Shown here one piece after another: positions 23,510 through 34,509 of a stretch of 64,000 nt of DNA (the first letter of the stretch is position 1; the number at the start of each line of letters is the position of its first letter). Location: the NCBI RefSeq assembly GCF_029168945.1, contig NC_083606.1, forward strand, positions 15,588,041-15,652,040, given 5' to 3'. The position numbers and the translations under genes were made by a program. A model generated the notes under the pieces. The model was given only the letters and a program-made list of their open reading frames with translations. It had not been told where the DNA came from and did no database searches. Source of the DNA: Cannabis sativa (lineage: Eukaryota; Streptophyta; Magnoliopsida; Rosales; Cannabaceae).

Positions 23510-24103
23510 TGTTGTAATTCCAGCGGAAATAACATTGAGGATTCAATCATAAACCTGCAATAATCTCAACACTTGACAGCAATAATGAACATAAACCAAT
23601 TAATCAACACAATGAATCAAATTCGAAATCAATCAAAGAACAACACAAGATTTTATCCTGGTTCCGGTCCTAGAGATCAACATGATCCCTGGCCATACTC
23701 CAGCTGAGAAACATCACCAATTCTTCATTAATATGTGAATAAGAGAGTGTCAAAATGATTACAATAACCAGAGCAATCACAGCTCAGATGGTACTGGACA
23801 CACACCAGAGAAAACAATCACAGTTTTCTCTCTATCAACCCGAGTACACCCCTTGTTCTTGACCCTCTTCAAGAACAGAACTCTCAGCTTAGAACCCTAA
23901 GCAACTCACTCTAATCCTCTCTCTTATTCTCTCTCTTCTACCTTCTGTTCTCCTTTTTTAAAATGAAAAGACTAGACTTATATATAGGCCCGAACTCAAA
24001 CAAGGATAGCACCAACTAACTAACTAACATAACCGAAAGTTAGTTAAGTTAGTTGGTTTAAATGAGTTGGATAATAAGTTGGTTTAGAGGATCAATTTCC
24101 ACA
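23510..24103 (-). repeat. 5' LTR of element D
   Basis: Same ends as the other copy (TGTTGTAATTCC, TTTCCACA). TATA box on the minus strand at about 23978-23986. The adjoining primer site, on the minus strand just inside 23510, reads AAAATCAGAGCTTAGG, which keeps ATCAGAGC of the tRNA-Met type but not the usual TGGT. Confidence 0.93.
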
Positions 24104-25186
24104 ATATATATACACAAAATTTTGAGTTTTTTATCCGTGTATATAAAAAAAATTCCATCTTCATTTTTCATGTTTATTTTAAATCCTTCTTTATTATCAT
24201 GTTCATATTGTGATATGTAGTGATTTTGTGCATGAAAATAATTTAAAAAAGTATTAAAAATTTGGAAACTTTCACAAAAACATGTTTTCGGGTGCGAAAT
24301 TTTTTGTGAAACTAAAAGTATAGTTTTTACATGTATTCGATACATGGAATAAACATGAATCTCTTAATTTTTACATTTAAATTCATTCAAAATTGATCAT
24401 TGATGTTTTGGTCATCAAAAAGTAATTTTACGATTGGGTTTGGACTAGGTCTCCCAAAACCACTTGTAGCAAAATGGGTCATAATGACCCACGCTAAAGC
24501 TTGAAGATAACCCCAAAGGACATGTCGCTTTTCTAAGGAAGATTTTTGAAAAAAAAAATCTTAATTTTTTTTATAAATTTCAGTTATTATGGAATCTTAA
24601 GTGCATTCCTTATTTGTGTAAATTTGGTCAATAAAAAAAATTGGTATTTATATGTTATTTGGTATAAATTAAATTAGAAAATTTTTCTTTAGTAATTAAT
24701 TACATGATTTATTTACGTTTGTAATGTTATCAAATTTTAAGTTTTTCAATTAAATAGTGTGCAATTATAATTTGTATTACCAAATTAAGTCTATAGTCTG
24801 AATTAATCTATTTTGATTAATATGCCATTAACAACATATTATGGAATTTAAATTTAATTTATTATCCTTATATTTATTTATGTTGCAAATGATTATTAGT
24901 GTAATTAATTAAGATATTATGTGATTTATAATAGAGTGTTCATATATTCAGTAATCATGTAAAGCTTTTCTAGCCTATATTACTAATATTGACTCGTGGC
25001 TTAAGGTTAGTTAACGCCCCAGCCACATAAAAATCTTGAGTGTTCTTATTTCTTCTAGTTGTGAATTATTATTCTTTAGTTCTTATAATTAAATTATTAG
25101 TTTCTAAAAATATCGAGAAATATTTTAGTGCTTTCATTGAGAGATGAACAAAGTAGTGATACCATCAACGATTACATACTGTAATA
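24104..25186. other. AT-rich spacer ending in a Tat-like LTR end
   Basis: 24104-24950 is probably the internal leader of the relic retrotransposon at 8540-8790, but it has no coding match. About 24950-25140 resembles the end of a Tat-type LTR (ACTCGTGGCTTAAGG, GCCCCAGCCAC) and is followed by AGTGCTTTCATTGAGAG, a sequence often seen at the leader start of such elements. The minus-strand frame at 24058-24345 crosses the LTR edge of element D and is not a gene. Confidence 0.4.
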
Positions 25187-27740
25187 ATGGTACTCACCAA
25201 AAATAAATCTTGTCATCACAACCAAGACACTCTGATAGACGATGTTGATCCGAACGGCAAGACAGGGCTCAGTGAAGACCTCATCAAAAGGAAAAAGATC
25301 AACATAATAAGCAAGGTCTTCAAGATGATCCCATCGATGAAGGAGAAGAAGATGATGAGACTGAGGACAACGATCCTATAGATCTCGAGGATGAGAAGCT
25401 AATATGGGAAGTGAGCACGACAAGTCAGATCCTGTGGTCATCATAGCCAAAAATTAAAGGCTAACTGAACTAAAGTTAGTAGCCAAATAAGATTTCTCTC
25501 TACTAATACATGAGAAATTTGCAAGGATGGAAGCACTACTTGCGACAGGAAATATGGCTCCTAACGATAATAATCCTAATAATACTATTCCATGGGATAA
25601 CAATGCACAAAAGTCTGGTCTGAAAAATTCTGAAACTTATGATCCTCATAAGGATAAAGGGAAGGGAAAAGTAGGAGAAACCTCAAAGAAAACTTCTCCC
25701 ACTAGCCAGAGGAAGAAAAAAAGAACTGCCAGCCAACCTCCTAAGAAAAACAAAGGGACCAATGCTTCAAGGCAAGGTAACCAGACTGATTCTAAAGGCT
25801 GAGTTGTGCAGAAAGATAGGCCCAATACTAATACACAAGAACCTGCCGTTGGAAAAGACAAAAGTCATCCCAAGAAATCTACTAGTTGGAGTGATGATGT
25901 AAATGAGATTCATCTAGTATAAGATGACCGAAGTGGAAGTCTTTCAATGAATGATCTCCAGACACAAATGAATGCCAAAAGAACAAAAGATATAAATGAG
26001 AAAGCAAAACCTTGTAGAGATGATTTGAGAAACCATATTAATGATCAAATTTGTGGACTTGAATCTCAAGATGTATCCACCAAACGTCTAGAACAAAAAA
26101 TTGATGAGTTGACAAAGCTCATAGGATGCATCTCCCCGAAGTAAAAGGGAATTATATCTGATTCGGAAGAGGAGGATACAGAACCATGTGTGAAAAGAAT
26201 AATAGAGGCACAGCTTTTGGAACACTTCAGAATGCCACAAATGGATTTGTATAAAGGTAGGACGGATCCCAAGGCCCATCTATCTAAATACACCAAAATT
26301 ATGAAAGTAGCTAAGGAAAGTGACGATGCTAAGTACCTTTGTTTCTCCTTAACTCTATCAAAGTCTGCTAATGATTGGTGGAAAAGATTATCTCTTGGAT
26401 CTGTTCTTAACTAGAAGGATCTGCTGAAAATGTTCAAAAGTTCATTCATAGCATTAAAGGATTTTGACCTGGAAGTAAACTCTCCTACAAATATCAAGTA
26501 GCAACCAGGAGAAAGCCTTAAGAAATACAATCAACATAAGACGGGCGCATTTGAAAAAACCAAGGTACAGATGATAGGAAGATGGTGGCTTTAACATTAG
26601 GGATAACTACTAGATTGTTCTTTAGGGGAGAGTTGGAACAAAAAAGGGAAGACTCTTTAGCTAACTTCTTATCTAGAGCCCGAAGATTCATTAACCTAGA
26701 AGAAGCTTATGCTCAAGCCTATAGAGTACTTCCAGCACCAACTTCTAGTACTGCAACAACTTAAACCCCGCAGTTGTCTACTTCAGCTATTATTCCTCCA
26801 ACGAGCACATTCACAAGCCAACTTTTCTTGCTTTGGAGTGGCACAAAATGGATATAGTGTCGCTCCCAAACAGACGAGCCAACAAATGAAAGTTTTGGAA
26901 TCGAACGCAATTCATTCTTGGAGCAAGAGAAATTTTAACCTCCAAGCTAAAGTGAATCCTCAAAGAAAGAGAAAACTCAACAGTTCAGATACTCCAAGTA
27001 TACAAGCTTGCTTGTTACTCGTGAGAGCATTTACAAAGCTACGTGTAACATGGTCCATTATAAAAAGCCTCTACCGATGTTTAAAGGTGAAAAAAAGGGA
27101 TCAGAGTAAAAGGTGTTAATACAATGGTGACACTGGGCACACTAAAAATATATGTGACTACTTGAAGGATGAAATTGAAGGATTAGTCCGAAATGGATAC
27201 ACACAAACAACTTTTTATTCCTGGACATCCTGGAGTCGTAAATATTCCTCAAGGAGTAGGTCTTCCACAAGCTCCGACTATACAGGCCCCTCAAGGGGTA
27301 CAAAATGTCCCTGTGGCAAGACCTATTGCTGCTCCCAAACCAGGAAATCTATATCCACCTGGAGTTGCCCCACCTACGCTAGATGGCCATGTGGTAAAAG
27401 TATCTGGAGGTGCATATATTGTCGGAAGCACCAAAAATGCTCAGAAGATATATCTAAATTAGCTTCAATAAGAAGAAACATGTAATCATGTAAAAACATC
27501 TACTCAATGTCACTAAATGATGAACCTTCTAATCACTTTCATAGAAGATGATGCTAAGGATGTGCATTTTCCACATAATGACCCATTGGTATTTGTAGCT
27601 CAACAAATAAGAGGGTGTCTAGTATTCTAGTAAATAACGTAAGTTTTGTCAACATTCTCTTCAAAACTGCTTTCCAAGCTATCATTGTAGTAGAAACTAA
27701 TCTGACATCTTTTTCGATTCAATTAAAGTGATGAGAATAA
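25187..27740 (+). pseudogene. Tat-like Ty3/gypsy gag relic
   Basis: A broken gag followed by the start of protease, plus strand. Open pieces at 25187-25381, 25527-25802 and 25947-26144 are charged linker sequence. 26190-26414 is the gag core (FRMPQMDLYKGRTDP, LTLSKSANDWWKRL). It continues across stops to 26582-26764, with the LANFLSRARRFINLEEAYA motif typical of this lineage. A zinc knuckle (YNGDTGHTKNIC, first Cys before an in-frame stop) and LKDEIEGLVRNGYT lie near 27115-27200. VKVSGGAYIVGST near 27390-27430 corresponds to the GGPHIxG motif. About 27500-27700 is the eroded protease start. No pol follows. Confidence 0.7.
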
Positions 27741-28156
27741 TAGATAATAATTATATGTAATTGAACAAATAAGAACACATAGATTTATAGAGGTTTGACC
27801 CTGTGATAGTGGTAATAGCCTACTCCCTTTTTGTTGTATTACTTTGAAGATTTAATAAGATCACAAGGAGCTAGCTAAGTGAGTTTCTTAAAAATCCTTA
27901 GGAAAAGGCTTACAATTCTTTTACAGCATAAGAGCTCTTCTAGAATCAATGATGTCGGGTCCCTATACAATGGAATGACTCCACTATTTATAGGAAAAAA
28001 ATACAATAATTAGGTTTCCCAAATTAGATAAAACTAAAAAGGAAAACTAGGAAAGCTTCATATTATTTCTTGTTGGTGCAAGTCAATCCCATAAAATCAA
28101 GGATGTGATCAAGACCTAAATGCCAAAATATTTAAGGAAAGCATCTTTGAAGATCT
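27741..28156 (-). mobile_element. LTR fragment (minus orientation), left part
   Basis: Contains GAGGTTTGACC followed by TAATAGCCTACTCCC, the reverse of the block seen near 3650, and a reversed TATA-type sequence (CTATTTATAGG, about 27990). The fragment continues on the far side of the CACTA insertion, from 30454 to about 30690. It is probably the LTR of a Tat-like element. Confidence 0.45.
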
Positions 28157-28179
28157 CACTACAAGAAAAATCAGAAATA

Positions 28180-28492
28180 GGGGCGGACACATTACCGGCG
28201 GAGCATGTCCGCCCCTATTAATGGGCTTATTACCGGTGGAGTTGAACAAATTATTATTTTTTTAATTAAAATAAACAATAGCGGCGGACAGTAGTTATTA
28301 CCGGCGGAATGCCTCGCCGGTAATGGGCAATGTGGTTTGTGCGGGAAAATTCCCGCTTTTTTTTACTTTAAAAATAATTAGCGGCGGACTTTTACCAGCG
28401 GATCCCGCCGCTAATAAAACAATAATATTCCTGTTTAGACTATTACCGGCGGAACCCACTAATACCGGCGGGTTTCCGCCGGTAATAATTTT
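28180..28492. repeat. Left subterminal repeats of the CACTA element
   Basis: Repeated motifs GGGGCGGAC, TTACCGGCGG, TAGCGGCGGAC and their reverse complements (CCGCCGGTAAT, CCGCCGCTAAT). Such arrays bind the transposase of CACTA elements in maize and other plants. Binding here is inference. Confidence 0.85.
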
Positions 28493-28500
28493 ATATATAA
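28489..28500 (+). promoter_or_regulatory. Candidate TATA box of the GRF-finger gene
   Basis: TTTATATATAAA directly follows the left subterminal repeats and lies about 35 bp before a CT-rich stretch (28527-28620) that looks like a plant 5' untranslated leader. Inferred from position and composition only. Confidence 0.4.
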
Positions 28501-29597
28501 AAAAAAAAAAATCTTCAAACATCATTTCGTGCCTCTTCTTCTTCTCTCCTTCATCTTTCATCTTCTCACTCCATCTCTTTCTCTCTCCCCATCTCAGCTC
28601 CTCTCCAAGATCCCACCACCATATCTCAACTCATGTATAAAAAATAATTCTCAACTCACATCTAAAATTTTGCTGGCGTGGAAGTTCCGTCCAAGCTCTG
28701 TCCAAGCTCCCCTGTACCAGCCAAAGCTCCATTAAAATTTTTGTTCAGGTATATATATTGATATATATATATAAAGATTAAATTTATTTTTTATCATCTC
28801 TCAAATTGTAAACATTATCCCTAAATCCAAACCCACTAATCTCTAATATATATCAAATCCCCAAATAAACAATATTCATATCCCATCCGAATCAGACCAA
28901 ATCTCAAACCCCAAATCAAAACCCACATAGATCTCTTTTAGATTAATGTATATGTATTTTATATTTATATATAATTTTGTTTATATATATTTATGTTTAT
29001 ATGTATATATTAATGTTTATTTTGGGGTTACTAGAATGGGGATGGTGATGGTAAGATTTGGGGTTGGGTACGGATTTGTTGTGTGAAGTCTAGGATTGTA
29101 TCATGTGGCCTTGTTATATATTCTGATTTTAGTCAATTTAATTTTGTGTGTGGGTTGAAATTGTATCTCTATCTGAGATATTTTTCTTCTTACAACCAAA
29201 ATATATTTTTTACTATTTTTTTTACTAATTCATTCTCTCTTTATTTTTATTATTTATTTATTTATTTTTATTTGGAAGATTTGTAGGACTTAGTAGTGAT
29301 CTCTATATTTTTTTAATGGTTGTGATTAATTAAAAATGGACTGCATATTGATTTTTTATTATTTTGTAAATAATTTTACTGTATTGACTCAAATTAGTTA
29401 GACTATAAAATGTTATAATTTTATTTTATGGATTTTTCTCTAATGCATAACTATATATACTAATAGCATGCAAGTATTAAGTTAGATAATAATAATATCA
29501 TATTGGAAAGTGTTACTCAAAATACTTAGATTATATTTTATATTTATTTTTTGGTGTAACTATTATAAATATTTAAATTAATTTTGTAGCTTAAGTT

Positions 29598-30086
29598 ATG
29601 ATGGAAGAGAGTAGTGGTTCAATCGATGTAAAGAAGAATAGTGATTCAATCGTTGTGAAGAAGAGAAAATGTCAATGCGGGGCTGAATGTGTAGTAAGAA
29701 AAAATAAAAATAACGGCGAATTATTCTATGGTTGTCCGTTGTGGAAGGTAATTTTTGTTGAATTTTGAGAATTCAAGCATACATATATTATATGATAAGC
29801 TTTATTGATTATTTGCTATATGCAGAATAAAACTGACCAAGGCTGTGGATTTCAAGGACTTGTTGAAGGTGAAAGGTCGACTGCTTTAAAATCATTTGAT
29901 ACCAAAGAAATACATCAATTGTTGGCGGCAATAAATTCAATTGTGCGGTTGTTGTTGGAGATGAACATTGTTTTTAATAAAATAGCTGATTTGTTGTCGA
30001 AGATGAATATTATGTTTGCTAAAATGTTACAATGTGTAATTATTTATTTTGTTATGTATTTGTTATTTAAATGTTTGTATATGTGA
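29598..30086 (+). CDS. GRF-type zinc-finger protein with C-terminal membrane segment, two coding exons
   Basis: Coding exons at 29598-29747 and 29826-30086 flank an intron with GT at 29748 and AG at 29825, giving 136 residues in phase. A further 5' UTR intron is likely (CAG|GT at 28748-28750 to TTTTGTAG at 29589). Residues 25-60 match a GRF zinc finger: CQC at 25-27, FYGCP with C46, and GCGF with C57 split across the intron. Residues 78-115 are a Leu/Ile-rich helix containing two related units (LLEMNIVFNKI and LLSKMNIMFAKM). Residues 117-136 are hydrophobic and could anchor the protein in a membrane. Plants have many small proteins of this plan with unknown function. GRF fingers in other proteins bind nucleic acid. 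The gene lies wholly inside the CACTA element. Confidence 0.72.
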
Positions 30087-30224
30087 AAGTTCAATAATAA
30101 ATAATTTTATGTAGTATTGAGAGTTATTGATCAGTAAATATAATTTAAATTATCTAAAAGAGTAATATTTTTAATTTTAATTTTAATTTTTATTAATATT
30201 AACATGTAATAATAAAAAAAAAAA

Positions 30225-30432
30225 GTATTAGAGGCGGATTAGTCCGCCGCTACTAATAATGTCAGTTTATGTGTCTGACACTATTATTAGCGGTGGGGGT
30301 GTCAGTCCGCTGCTAATACCTATTTTTAGCGACCAGGCATTACCGGCGGATTATTACCGGCGGGCCCCGCCGCTATTAACTTTTACCAGCGGACTTGGAG
30401 ATTATTACCGGCGGAATCCTCCGCCCCTAATA
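30225..30432. repeat. Right subterminal repeats of the CACTA element
   Basis: Copies of GGCGGATTAGTCCGCCGCT, TTACCGGCGG, CCGCCGCTATTAAC and GGCGGAATCC in both orientations, mirroring the left array. Confidence 0.85.
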
Positions 30433-30453
30433 ACCATAAGTGTTGTAGTGTCT

Positions 30454-30690
30454 TCTTATGTCGAATTACTCTGCTTGAAAGACTCGACATTCCTTGATAA
30501 TATAAGTCTGCACAGGCAATCATGCACAAGTTCTGCCCGAATTATCCCTGCTAAAGATCTAACCTTGAAAATTTTAAGTAGAAAGTTCTCTGGTCGGGCC
30601 ATGGAGTTAAAATTATCCATCTAGGCTTCATAATGTTCTACACGTATCCCCATGCTAGATGTCTCTTCACTCTGTGCAGAGTTTGGGATA
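30454..30690 (-). mobile_element. LTR fragment, right part beyond the CACTA insertion
   Basis: Continues the fragment at 27741-28156. Removing the CACTA element and one TCT copy restores a continuous sequence. It contains a CGACATTCC-like stretch and no coding region. Confidence 0.4.
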
Positions 30691-31562
<872 letters not shown>

Positions 31563-31825
31563 TAATAATAAAAAAAAACATAAACAATTATAATTAGCAG
31601 CGAAATCTGATGTTAACGTCCGCCACTAATGATGCTAGTTAGTCTCAGAATTTGAGACTTGAAAAAGCAATAGCAATAGAGTCCTGTCGCTGTTAATTTT
31701 TATTAGGAATGGGACCCTTCTCCGACGCTAATACTCATTAATGATGAGCTGTTCTTAGCCGCAAAATGTTGGGAACAGAGTCCTACCGCTATTGATCAGT
31801 AGTTGTTGAAGGGGTTAAAAGCGAC
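31563..31825. mobile_element. Subterminal repeat region of a second CACTA-like element, left of the Sirevirus
   Basis: Contains TTAGCAGCGAAAT, GTCCGCCACTAATG, CTGTCGCTGTTAAT, CGACGCTAATAC and CCGCTATTGATC, variants of the GCGGC(TAAT) motifs seen in the intact CACTA element. The leading sequence TGTAATAATAAAAAAAA is also shared with it. The Sirevirus splits it, and the array continues at 60604. No terminus was found. Confidence 0.5.
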
Positions 31826-32897
31826 TAAAAAACCGAGTTTTTGCAAATGTCAATAATATATTCGAAAATATAAAACTGTATACGCCTGCAGAAGCAGAAT
31901 GTAATTATGTTACTGCAGAAACCAATTTTGCAGCGACAAAACAGAACAGACAGAATATAAAAATATTTGCAGAAAATTAAATAACTTGACACAAGAGATT
32001 TGTACGTCGTATCAGTGTTCTCCCGAACACTCCTAGTCCACGGGGCCACACACAGAGAATGAAATCAATTAATAAAGTATCAACAATTACAAAGATAATT
32101 GACTTAAACTAGTTTAGACTCCCTCTAAATTATTGCCGCAATCTTTTGTAATCCACTTTATGAATCTGACTTCTGAAGCACCTTCAAGCCCAAAGTCCCT
32201 TCGTCTTTGAAGTGTGAGTGCTTACTTCCTCTCGAAGTAAGACTTGTTCAATCAAGTTGTTCTAGCAAACTCTATGACAGAGTAAGAACTGATATAAGAA
32301 ATACTAGAACCTAGATGAACAACTAGGTTCTCACATAACAAAGAAACTCTCCTCACAAATAAGAAAAATGCAAAAAATGAATAATAGAAGAGCTGATTCG
32401 AATCGCTGCTCTCTAGGATCTATTTATAGAACATAAAAACCCTAGAGGCAGTCACAAGATCGAATCTACAGCTGTACAAAACTTTCCCAAGATAAATACG
32501 ATCTGCAGCATCAGAATCGGAAGCTGACGTAGCAAATCTGACCAGAAAAAGGAAACTTGCTATAATCGGGTCCGATCCTCTATTAAGTCTTTATTCCTGC
32601 CATAAACAGATTATATATTCTGATTGTATCTTGTGTTAAGATACAATCGAATTCAATAAGGAAAAGGCAATTAATCAACGTTTCCTTTAAAAACTAACTT
32701 TCCATAAGAGAATTGCTTCTCTTACAAGAAGTTTCCAAACAAAGGAAAGTTCAGCTGTAAAAAGAATCTTTCCTAACATATAAAAGATCAACTAAATCCG
32801 AATATACAAGGTAAGGAAATCGGTTATGAATGCAAAAATATCTTACCATTAAATAAAAAATATTTTGTCAACTAACTTGACAAAAAAAAACTTTATA
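31826..32897 (-). repeat. 3' LTR of element E
   Basis: 1072 bp, plus-strand start TAAAAAACCGAG and end ACTTTATA. The end is CTTTACA in the other copy, so one terminal base has changed. TATA-type TATTTATA (minus-strand TATAAATA) at 32421-32428. Confidence 0.9.
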
Positions 32898-33142
32898 ATC
32901 TCCCCATTTGGCACTTTAGATTAACAAAATATTTTTTTAACACAAAGTACCTACAAATTAAAGTTAGTAAGAGCAAATAACAACTCCCCCTGAGTAACAT
33001 AATCGAAAATCAAAAGCACCAAAATAACATGCTAACTTTAATCCAAAAAAAAAGTTCACAAGTACCAAACACAACTCCCCCTGAAAAAAGGGTCTAGAGT
33101 TGAGAAAACAAACAGTTAAAAACAAACTAATTACTCCCCCTT
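32898..33142 (-). other. Multiple polypurine tracts of element E
   Basis: The tract next to the LTR reads AAATGGGGAGAT on the minus strand. Three further GGGGGAGT-type tracts occur upstream, at about 32983-32991, 33073-33082 and 33133-33140. Several conserved polypurine tracts are a described hallmark of Sireviruses. Confidence 0.75.
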
Positions 33143-33219
33143 TTTGTTTATCTAAGGGCCAAAAACAAAAGACATGAAAATAAATAAATATGTCCAACAA
33201 AAACAAAAAGAAAGAAAAC

Positions 33220-33303
33220 TTATGCCCCACAAAGCTTGATCAATGAGGACAGCTGCTTGGACATCTCTTGCTGAACCTCCTCCATGACAGCAAGTCGATT
33301 ATT
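33220..33303 (-). pseudogene. C-terminal remnant of a post-pol reading frame of element E
   Basis: The last 20 or so codons before a TAA at 33222-33220 read MEEVQQEMSKQLSSLIKL, an amphipathic, coiled-coil-like segment. It is cut on its upstream side by element A. Some Sireviruses carry an extra frame after pol; whether this is that frame is inference. The upstream part could not be followed through 39160-39394 or 44167-44777. Confidence 0.35.
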
Positions 33304-33988
33304 CACCATTTATCTTCGTTTGGTTAAGCTCGAAGGAAATCATCCTTTGCTTACTATTCACCAGATAGAAGCTATAGATTCCATATTTATGTTAGCGCTC
33401 CCACTCAATTGCACTACCGTGTTCCCAAAATGTACGTATCACCCTGACCCAAAAGTAGGCTTAACTAACAAATCAAAGAACACGAATAATACTTTTGAGA
33501 TTGAACCTAACCATATCAGGATTTAGATCATTTGATCTAGGATCAACTTAGCGATATTGAATTGAATAGATATTACGGTAAGTTTTATAAATCTATTTCA
33601 AAGTTCAATATCGGTCCATTCCAATGCATACTCCATGCATCCAACCCGAGCTTTACTTTAACCAATGTTCTTGAAAGAACATAGCAATTCTCCAAATGCA
33701 AGTAAACTCTGTTGTAGATTGTCATATCAGTAAAACCCAGTGTTCTGATAAATCTAGGAATCCTTTATTCACATAGTCATGTTTACTTTCCACTGTGTTG
33801 ACAACACAATAAACATGATCAAGTATGTGAAAAGAGTTTGGATGAATTTATAAATCAAATAGACAAACTATTGATAAGGTGAGCCAAAACATACACAAAT
33901 GAATGAAAAATACTTCTGTTACTTTATTGATATTGAATAATCTGGATTACATTGAAATGGGGTTTTATTTAGGGCATAAAACCCATCA
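33304..33988 (-). repeat. Inverted LTR piece at the left of element A
   Basis: Matches the right-hand ~700 bp of the element B and C LTRs (ACCATTTATCTTCG, AAGCTATAGATTCC, GGGCATAAAACCCA). Its orientation is opposite to the rest of element A. Confidence 0.85.
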
Positions 33989-34487
33989 AATAATTCAAAT
34001 CTAACCCTATGTGGTATGGTATAAATAGATAGTGAAGGCTTCAGGAAATAAACACTTTTTCACATCTTGTTTCCTTCAGAGAAAAACTTGAGCCTTCTCT
34101 CTCTAAACCTAGCCGCCACCTTAACCTCTTCTTCTTCCTTGAATAATTTTGAACCACTTAGTGATAGTGTAGTGCCCACACACAGCAAGTGATACCTCAA
34201 TCATAGTGAGGAAGATCGTGAAGAAAGACATTCAACAAGAAGGAGATTCAGCACTAAAGAAAGGAGAGAAAGAGATCCAAGTTCAGATCTTGATAATACT
34301 CTGCGACAGAAAGGATACAAGGGTTAAAGATATGAAGGGAAGGAGACATTTTATTCCGCTGCACCCAATGTAAGGTTTCTCATACTTTATATGTGTTTAA
34401 TTTATAATCGTTTTAGAAGTTCATATTTAGGGTGTTAATCAACATACTTGTAGTAGATCTAAGATCCTGGTAAAATAATTTCCAACA
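33989..34487 (+). repeat. Partial 5' LTR of element A
   Basis: Begins inside the LTR at AATAATTCAAATC. Contains a TATAAATAG box near 34020 and ends TTTCCAACA at 34487. About 1.4 kb of the expected LTR is missing or inverted. Confidence 0.85.
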
Positions 34488-34489
34488 AC

Positions 34490-34506
34490 TGGCCTCAGAG
34501 CCATGG
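34490..34506 (+). other. Primer binding site of element A
   Basis: TGGCCTCAGAGCCATGG. It resembles the tRNA-Met type (TGGTATCAGAGCC) with two changes, and element C has the similar TGGCACCAGAGCC. Confidence 0.75.
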
Positions 34507-34509
34507 TAA

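Larger units (their letters stand above)
9166..24103 (-). mobile_element. Copia element D (Tork/Tnt1-like), interrupted by a Tekay element
   Basis: Complete LTR pair (594 bp each, 9166-9759 and 23510-24103) flanked by the 5-bp target duplication ATATA (9161-9165 and 24104-24108). The element reads on the minus strand, so 23510-24103 is the 5' LTR. The two LTRs differ at about 10 or 11 positions by eye, roughly 2%. The internal region carries gag, protease, integrase, reverse transcriptase and RNase H in copia order, with several stops and frameshifts. A 9.5 kb gypsy element sits in gag. Lineage is judged from motif similarity only. Confidence 0.93.
28157..30450 (+). mobile_element. CACTA (En/Spm) element, 2.3 kb, carrying a GRF-finger gene
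   Basis: The left end is CACTACAAGAAAAATCAG. The right end is GTTGTAGTG, whose reverse complement is CACTACAAC. The element is flanked by the 3-bp target duplication TCT (28154-28156 and 30451-30453), as expected for this superfamily. Both ends carry dense subterminal repeats of the TTACCGGCGG / TTAGCGGCGG type in both orientations. No transposase is encoded, so movement would depend on an enzyme from elsewhere. The only gene inside is a small GRF zinc-finger protein. Confidence 0.92.

Noticed and set aside
24058..24345. 95-codon minus-strand frame
   Set aside because: It spans the edge of the element D LTR and AT-rich DNA, with no family resemblance.
30259..30624. 121-codon plus-strand frame
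   Set aside because: It crosses the right end of the CACTA element and consists partly of subterminal repeats.
32964..33230. Hydrophobic 88-codon minus-strand frame considered as an envelope-like protein
   Set aside because: It overlaps the polypurine tracts in a different frame from the MEEVQQ remnant; its Phe/Leu richness comes from A-rich plus-strand sequence.
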